Assembly: GCA_030765065.1 (NCBI GenBank)
Contig: CM060977.1
Location: 162,201,052-162,265,051 of the forward strand
DNA: 64,000 nt
Origin: Deroplatys truncata
Lineage: Eukaryota; Arthropoda; Insecta; Mantodea; Mantidae
Reading direction: 5' to 3'
Position 1 is the stretch's first letter. Each line of letters begins with the position of its first letter. Below, piece after piece: positions 57,868 through 64,000 of the stretch. The position numbers and the translations under genes were made by a program. The notes under the pieces were generated by a model, which was not told the origin of the DNA, ran no database searches, and saw only the letters and a program-made list of their open reading frames with translations.

Positions 57868-60376
57868 GGAAAAGGCTGCGTAACAATGGAATCACGCTAT
57901 GTAACAAAGGAATCACGTTATGTAACAAAGGAATCACGCTATGTAACAAAGGAATCACGCTATGTAACAAAGGAATCGCGCTATGTAACAAAGGAATCAC
58001 GCCATGTAACAAAGGAATCGCGCTATGTAACAAAGGAATCGCGCCATGTAACAAAGGAATCGCGCCATGTAACAAAGGAATCGCGCTATGTAACAAAGGA
58101 ATCGAGCCATGTAACCAAGGAATCGCACCATGTAACAAAGGAATCACGTCATGTAACAAAGGAATCGCGCCATGTAACAAAGGAATCACGCCATGTAACA
58201 AAGGAATCGCGGTATGTAACAAAGGAATCGCGGAATGTAACAAAGGAATCGCGCCATGTAACAAAGGACTCACGCCATGTAACAAAGGAATCGCGCTATG
58301 TAACAAAGGAATCGCGCCATGTAACAAAGGAATCGCGCCATGTAACAAAGGAATCGCGGTATGTAACAAAGGAATCGCGCCATGTAACAAAGGCATCGCG
58401 CTATGTAACAAAGGAATCGCGCTATGTAACAAAGGAATCGCGCCATGTAACAAAGGAATCGCGCTATGTAACAAAGGAATCGCGCTATGTAACAAAGGAA
58501 TCGCGCCATGTAACAAAGGAATCGCGCCATGTAACAAAGGAATCGCGCCATGTAACAAAGGAATCGCGCCATGTAACAAAGGAATCACGCCATGTAACAA
58601 AGGAATCGCGGTATGTAACAAAGGAATCGCGCCATGTAACAAAGGAATCACGCCATGTAACAAAGGAATCGCGCCATGTAACAAAGGAATCGCGCTATGT
58701 AACAAAGGAATCGCGCTATGTAACAAAGGAATCGCGCTATGTAACAAAGGAATCGCGCCATGTAACAAAGGAATCACGCTATGTAACAAAGGAATCGCGC
58801 CATGTAACAAAGGAATCGCGCCATGTAACAAAGGAATCGCGGTATGTAACAAAGGAATCGCGCCATGTAACAAAGGAATCACGCCATGTAACAAAGGAAT
58901 CGCCACATGTAACAAAGGAATCGCGCTATTTAACAAAGGAATCGCGCCATGTAACAAAGGAATCACGCTATGTAACAAAGGAATCGCGCCATGTAACAAA
59001 GGAATCGCGCCATGTAACAAAGGAATCACGCCATGTAACAAAGGAATCGCGGTATGTAACAAAGGAATCGCGCCATGTAACAAAGGAATCACGCCATGTA
59101 ACAAAGGAATCGCGCCATGTAACAAAGGAATCACGGTATGTAACAAAGGAATCGCGCTATGTAACAAAGGAATCGCGCCATGTAACAAAGGAATCGCGGT
59201 ATGTAACAAAGGAATCGCGCCATGTAACAAAGGAATCGCGCTATGTAACAAAGGAATCGCGCTATGTAACAAAGGACTCACGGTATGTAACAAAGGAATC
59301 GCGGTATGTAACAAAGGAATCGCGCCATGTAACAAAGGAATCGCGCCATGTAACAAAGGAATCGCGCTAGGAATCGCGCCATGTAACAAAGGAATCGGAC
59401 TATGTAACAAAGGAATCGCGCCATGTAACAAAGGAATCGCGCTATGTAACAAAGGAATCGCGCTATGTAACAAAGGACTCACGCCATGTAACAAAGGAAT
59501 CGCGCCATGTAACAAAGGAATCGCGCCATGTAACAAAGGAATCGTGCCATGTAACAAAGGAATCGCGCTATGTAACAAAGGACTCACGCCATGTAACAAA
59601 GGAATCGCGCCATGTAACAAAGGAATCGCGCCATGTAACAAAGGAATCGTGCCATGTAACAAAGGAATCACGGGATGTAACAAAGGAATCACGGTATGTA
59701 ACAAAGGAATCGCGCTATGTAACAAAGGAATCGCGCCATGTAACAAAGGAATCGCGCCATGTAACAAAGGAATCGCGCTATGTAACAAAGGAATCGCGCC
59801 ATGTAACAAAGGAATCGCGCCATGTAACAAAGGAATCGCGGTATGTAACAAAGGAATCGCGCCATGTAACAAAGGCATCGCGCTATGTAACAAAGGAATC
59901 GCGCTATGTAACAAAGGAATCGCGCTATGTAACAAAGGAATCGCGCCATGTAACAAAGGAATCGCGCTATGTAACAAAGGAATCGCGCTATGTAACAAAG
60001 GAATCGCGCCATGTAACAAAGGAATCGCGCCATGTAACAAAGGAATCGCGCCATGTAACAAAGGAATCGCGCCATGTAACAAAGGAATCACGCCATGTAA
60101 CAAAGGAATCGCGGTATGTAACAAAGGAATCGCGCCATGTAACAAAGGAATCACGCCATGTAACAAAGGAATCGCGCCATGTAACAAAGGAATCGCGCTA
60201 TGTAACAAAGGAATCGCGCTATGTAACAAAGGAATCGCGCTATGTAACAAAGGAATCGCGCCATGTAACAAAGGAATCACGGTATGTAACAAAGGAATCA
60301 CGCTATGTAACAAAGGAATCGCGCTATGTAACAAAGGAATCGCGCTATGTAACAAAGGAATCACGCTATGTAACAA
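57868..60376 (+). repeat. 21-bp tandem array, about 119 units
   Basis: The unit is aaaggaatcgcgccatgtaac. Variation is confined mainly to a G/A position in atc(g/a)cg and to c/t/g just before the atg. One short 12-bp unit occurs near 59360. A block of about 20 units is duplicated: the rare variant aaaggcatcg appears near 58390 and 59871 with the same following variant order. A 5-unit block is repeated near 59470 and 59580. Because 21 is a multiple of 3 and the unit lacks stops in several frames, very long ORFs appear on both strands (up to 928 codons). These are regarded as by-products. Confidence 0.97.
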
Positions 60377-60778
60377 ACGTTGCCAAAGAGCATCCTTTTT
60401 CCATGCTCGCAATCGTTATGTTCTGTTGAGAGCATCCTTTTTCCACGAATGTTCCCAGAGAGCATCCTTTTTCCATGCTCGCATTCGCCATGTTCTGTTG
60501 AGAGCCTCCTTCTCCACAAATGTTTCCAGAGAGCATCCTTTCCCGCTGCTATGCGAAGATTGCGATTCCCTCCGGCGTCCTCACACTGAATATATACATA
60601 GCTGCGTGTTATGAATTCATTCATTCGCTTTTAATTCCTTCGAGCGTTAGCATTCCCGTATTCATTTAATTTCTTTTAGTTTTAGCATGAGCTCCTGCCG
60701 GAGAAAATCTGTGCAACTAGCGGATGAGAAACTCAATTTTTCATACATTACACATGGAGGAAAACACGTCATTAGATG
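60377..60778 (+). repeat. Right arm of the 3.3-kb palindrome
   Basis: Inverted partner of the left arm. It contains the upstream region and first 31 codons of the zinc-finger ORF, and it ends within the zinc finger between the adjacent cysteine codons. Since the ORF continues as a coherent protein, this arm is probably the original and the left arm the copy. Confidence 0.95.
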
Positions 60779-61154
60779 CTGTATATGCGAGCGGATTTTT
60801 AAGAATCGTTCTTTGTCAAGATTTAAGCTTCATAGAGCAACATGTTATACTGGATCGACTCTCTCTCCTACACTCGAAGATCCGAAGATGTATAGAGGGG
60901 GATGTTATACCGGATCAAGCCTCTGTCCTTCACTGGAGACTACTGATGGTGAAAAATCTGGATACAGCGGGAGTCGCGAGAATATGAAATCTTCATATGA
61001 TGATGATTCAGTGATATCTACGCTTGAAAATCCAAATAGACTAGTAAATATATTGAGGTTACTAATTGCATCGAGGAATGCTGGTAATAATAGTCACACA
61101 CAAGAGATTGAGGAGATTATAAGTAAGCTGAAAGCTTCTAAAGTTATAGCATGA
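60687..61154 (+). CDS. C2HC zinc-finger small protein
   Basis: An intact 155-residue ORF that begins MSSCRRKSVQLADEK. Residues ~30-52 carry C-x2-C-x14-H-x3-C with a Phe four residues after the second Cys (RCCICERIFKNR...HRATC), a C2HC zinc-finger-like fold probably binding DNA or RNA. Residues ~53-85 contain an internal duplication of the motif CYTGS-x-L-x-P-x-LE. The C-terminal ~40 residues (NILRLLIASRN...EIEEIISKLK) are helical and charged, probably a dimerising helix. A sequence like an acceptor (tttcttttag) precedes the ATG by 8 bases, so this may be a downstream exon. AATAAA at 61411 is a plausible poly(A) signal. The family was not recognised; it may be a host gene or a domesticated or accessory transposon gene. 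Confidence 0.6.
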   Translation: MSSCRRKSVQLADEKLNFSYITHGGKHVIRCCICERIFKNRSLSRFKLHRATCYTGSTLSPTLEDPKMYRGGCYTGSSLCPSLETTDGEKSGYSGSRENMKSSYDDDSVISTLENPNRLVNILRLLIASRNAGNNSHTQEIEEIISKLKASKVIA

Positions 61155-62181
61155 CAGGATCGAGAAATTGTGTTAATCAATTACAGTCATGGTTAACAGG
61201 AACTTTGAAATATCAAAACCTTGTACTTATAAAATACATCATCCAGACATTCTTGAGATGTTTAGTTTTTTATGGATAATGCAGGTCTCTTTCTGTGTGA
61301 TGTATATGATTATATAACTGAGTGTTTTAGAATGTCTAGACTATCACCTTTGTCTTTAGGAAATATGTATGTTTTTTGTATATGAATGTAATAGGAAAAT
61401 GTTTATAAAAAATAAATGTTGTTTATATTACATAGACCTCATTTTTTTATTAATCTTTTTATACACCTCATATCATACAGCCCAATATTAAGATGGTTCT
61501 GGCTTCTAGATTCCCATTTATTCAAGTCTCTTTCAGTAATAGTTCATGTAGCATCAATGTTTTTAAGATAGGCATTCTCCTTAAACAATTATGAAATTAT
61601 TTATGAAATCAATGGTATAGGCTGGTATAGCAGTAATAATGAGTACATAATTATATATATATTATTGTTATATTCTACACACGCGGATGTTTTTTTCCAT
61701 GTATGTTCCGCACTGGTGCAATTCTTCATTGATTGAGGTTACTGGGAGGTGTTGAGAATGTTCCTATCACATTTCTGTTTATGATGTTTTAAGCTATCTC
61801 GTTCTTCCTCTTCATTTACATTCAGCTGGGCATTCCTGTAACACACATTCACATTATTTGCAACTTCTTGTAGGTATATACTTCGATGTGGAGAATCACT
61901 GCAAGGGGTATTAAAGTTCTTTCTGCACGAAATCACACAGAGTACAATCTAGACATTATTTACACATATTTTTTAATACAGTGATGCATGCTTTTGACAA
62001 CTGCTATCCTGCTGGAAATTATTTGAAACTTGCTGTAGGTATCTGCTTTGAGGTAAAGAATCAGTGAATAGACTATTAAACTTCTTTCTGCAGATCCTCG
62101 CTCAGACTACATCCTGGACGTTATTTTTTTTTACATATTGATGTATACTTTAGACAAATGTTATCCTACTGAAGTGCGAAT
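61155..62181. other. Intergenic region with a 165-bp duplication
   Basis: It lies between two convergent genes. Segments 61853-62017 and 62018-62180 are diverged tandem copies sharing attatttg(c/a)aac, tgtaggtat, attaaa(g/c)ttctttctgca and the end gacaa(c/a)tg(c/t)tatcct. Minus-strand reading of the first copy gives an open 65-codon stretch, but the second is broken, so coding is not supported. Confidence 0.6.
61411..61416 (+). promoter_or_regulatory. Poly(A) signal for the zinc-finger gene
   Basis: AATAAA about 255 bases after the stop codon, followed within 30 bases by a GT-rich/T-rich stretch. Confidence 0.45.
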
Positions 62182-63181
62182 TTATAAACTCAACGAATGT
62201 AACTCTAAATGAAGCTTTGAAAGGATAGCTGAATTATTTCTACAAACCTTAATAGGAAGAAAAGACAATTTACATGTCTTAAACTTGCCGGCTGGTACTA
62301 CTCCATGATATACCATTTGAAACTTCCCAGGCATTTCCTCCAACTGTTGGCTTGTTAGGGTTGAATATCTTGTCGGGAGAAACACTTGCTTATTCTCTAA
62401 AAGTGCAACGACTCTAGCACCGTATCGAGTATCAATTTTTCTTAAGGATTTTATATTATAAGGCTCCTCTGGCTGAAGATCTTGTAGTCTTTGAACGGCT
62501 GGGTAAATGCTACCCTCAGCCAATGTGTTAAGTTGAGATGTCAAACTTTCTGCATTAGGAAGAGAAAAAAACATATTCTTTATTAGAGAATGTGTTGCAT
62601 AACAAAAATTTCATTTATTTGAAAGTTACAAACTTATTAACTTTTTTCTGAAAATGATAATATGTGTAAATATAATTGAGGTTCTGATTCACTAATGAAG
62701 TTCATTAAGTACTGTATTTTTCAATTTAAATGTTTTAATATAATGTAGATATTTACTTTGCTAGAGCGAATGATTCGCGCAACAGACTTTTTGTAATATT
62801 CTAAAGCAAAAACGTTAATAAGGTATTCAAATAATTGTATTTTCTCCAAAAAGGAATATAATTCACTCTGTGAAATCCTGTATTTAAATATCTGGAATAA
62901 TAATTACTCAACAAGGTGAATACTTAACTAAATTGTTCCCATTTTGAGAATTCGCGCAGTTAGCTATTAAATGTAGAATAAGCTTGCCTAAAATGAATAC
63001 TTAACTAAACTGTTCACATTTCAGAAAATTCACTTGTCTAGCTATTAACTTTTAGAATGCTCAGCTATTCGCATATAAATGCCATGCATTAAAAACAAGA
63101 ACGCGAATATAAGTTAAATGTACAGAGTAATAATTTAACTTTTAAAGTAAATGAAGTGTTTTGTTACAACTTACCAGACAT
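62182..63181 (-). CDS. Two-exon small protein gene, function unknown
   Basis: Exon 1 (63181-63175) contributes only ATGTCTG, followed by a consensus donor GTAAGT. The 625-bp intron ends with a T/C-rich tract (ttttttctcttcctaatgcag). Exon 2 (62549-62182) then continues in frame: MSESLTSQLNTLAEGS and on to a stop, about 124 residues. A longer unspliced reading would translate the intron's polypyrimidine tract and is not preferred. The middle has KIDTRYGARVVALLENKQVF and LPTRYSTLTSQQLEEM, a beta-rich pattern. I have seen similar small proteins repeatedly in insect genomes; an OB-fold-like nucleic-acid-binding role is only a guess. The upstream sequence has a TATA box and a CCAAT box. It is convergent with the zinc-finger gene. 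Confidence 0.7.
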
Positions 63182-63247
63182 GATGTTCGTTGAAATTTCA
63201 CTTTGAAAGAGAAAAGTTTGCAGAGATCTTAGCTCGCTGTGTTGTCA

Positions 63248-63357
63248 CAATACAGTGAAATCGCTGGGGAAGCTACTGCTTTTATATCGCTTCGCCTGAT
63301 AAAAATCTGAAGGGGTGAGAGGTGTGACGTTATATAATACAGCAATTTTGATTGGCT
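63248..63357 (-). promoter_or_regulatory. Core promoter of the two-exon gene
   Basis: On the minus strand TATAAAAG lies at 63286-63279. An initiator-like TCACT is at 63258-63254, placing the A about 30 bases from the TATA start. A CCAAT box is at 63355-63351 (about -95), with a CRE-half-like ACGTCA near 63330. The predicted start gives a 5' UTR of about 75 bases before ATG 63181. Confidence 0.6.
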
Positions 63358-63649
63358 ACTCCAAAAATTCGAGAAGGAGAGGGAAATGCTAGCCTCGCAC
63401 AGGGACATTTCGTAAGCAAGTCTAAACCCGTTATGGGGGAAACCATCGCTCACGCCAGCGTTCCTTAAGGGGAATGCTTCTGCGTATGACGCTAGGAAAT
63501 AAAAAATATATTTTATTTTTTACATTTACCGCTAAAAATTCATTGTTAATTATTGTTACATTACCAAATTAATCACAGAGCGAAAATAATGTATTGTTTC
63601 TGTAGATATAATTTTCCTCGAACCAGCAACCTTTCGATTGTGAATAGAC
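63358..63649. other. Unassigned upstream sequence
   Basis: No gene or repeat recognised. Confidence 0.4.
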
Positions 63650-63790
63650 ACGTTACAGATGTTTAAAGAACGTCTGATGCTATGTGATGGCTTTATAATT
63701 CTATTCTCTATGCATTACCACGGGAAAAAACGAATAGCGAGTTACCGCTTGAGAAAAGTTAAAAGTATTTGAAAATTTAAACCAATATCA
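63650..63790 (+). mobile_element. Old HINE-like fragment
   Basis: Diverged internal sequence (attctctatgcattaccacg, gaatagcgagttaccgcttg, aaatttaaaccaatatc). It is interrupted by the younger copy at 63796 just after caatatc. Confidence 0.5.
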
Positions 63791-63795
63791 AAAAA

Positions 63796-64000
63796 TCTGA
63801 TGTGATACACTCACATGGCTTTCTCTACTCTTGTACAAACTATTTTTACAAGCACTTATTCCCTATATGCTTCATGTTAATCGAGATATCGAGATGTCAA
63901 TGTTATTGGTAATTTTCATGACGATACAATGTGAATATGATAGGTTTTAAGCGATAGTCAAATATTTTAACGCTGGTTGCTATGTGGTGCATTCCATTCT
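63796..64000 (+). mobile_element. HINE-like element, copy 9, cut by the window end
   Basis: It starts TCTGATGTGATACACTCACA and continues collinear with copy 1 up to the last base of the window. Confidence 0.8.

Noticed and set aside
57868-60376. CRISPR-like array
   Set aside because: The units are contiguous with no unique spacers, the period is 21 bp, and the context is eukaryotic.
57626-60614. 928-codon ORFs on both strands and a 584-codon ORF
   Set aside because: They are translations of the 21-bp satellite (seven codons per unit, no stop in several frames) plus the palindrome arms. Equal lengths on both strands follow from the palindrome. No domain or signal supports a protein.
62182-62574. 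130-codon start MFFSLPNA for the minus-strand gene
   Set aside because: The first eight codons translate the pyrimidine-rich acceptor tract. A spliced start from 63181 keeps frame and has a promoter upstream.

Overview
This is a eukaryotic, AT-rich window dominated by repeats. It has an insect or other arthropod character, and I would guess a large polyneopteran-type genome such as a cockroach. The reasons are TTAGG-like satellite motifs, split genes with GT-AG introns, tRNA-derived SINEs, a hammerhead-like fold in a Penelope-like element, and the mix of Tc1, PIF/Harbinger, pogo/Tigger, Ty3/gypsy, LINE and Helentron-like repeats. The species is inference. No bacterial genes, operons, rRNA genes or intact tRNA genes were seen.

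Layout. 1-5 kb: LINE ORF1-like debris, a SINE, two trinucleotide microsatellites, and one convincing host exon (3935-4113, minus, DUF4485-like, with clean splice sites). 5-15 kb: Helentron-like non-autonomous repeats, a decayed insect repetitive ORF, a gypsy integrase fragment and the first of three ~1 kb LTR-like repeats. 15.9-18.1 kb: a higher-order satellite of ~55-bp monomers carrying the motif GGTTAGGTTTAGGTTAG plus GC-rich hairpins. 19.7-21.3 kb: a PIF/Harbinger element. 23.4-24.9 kb: a complete but frame-broken Tc1-like element with TIRs and TA duplication. 26-27 kb: an inverted Penelope-like structure with a GIY-YIG remnant and hammerhead-like folds. 27-38.8 kb: a large decayed Ty3/gypsy element with both LTRs. 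It contains a SINE, a second Harbinger copy (inverted relative to the first) and an LTR-like repeat as nested insertions. 40-54 kb: LINE RNase H debris, a pogo/Tigger transposase pseudogene, many Helentron-like copies (some nested at the same internal A-run), a MITE and another transposase fragment. 55-57.4 kb: SINE, LTR-like repeat, LINE RT fragment and gypsy fragment.

The most unusual part is 57.4-63.4 kb. A 3.3-kb palindrome has ~405-bp arms at ~99% identity. Its loop is a ~2.5-kb array of about 119 copies of a 21-bp unit. The right arm runs into the first 31 codons of an intact C2HC zinc-finger ORF (60687-61154), so the left arm is an antisense copy of that gene's 5' end. A convergent two-exon gene follows (62182-63181, minus) with a TATA box at -30, a CCAAT box and a 7-nt first coding exon. 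These two small genes and the DUF4485-like exon are the only coding sequences here that look intact. Everything else coding-like is transposon debris or a translation shadow of repeats.
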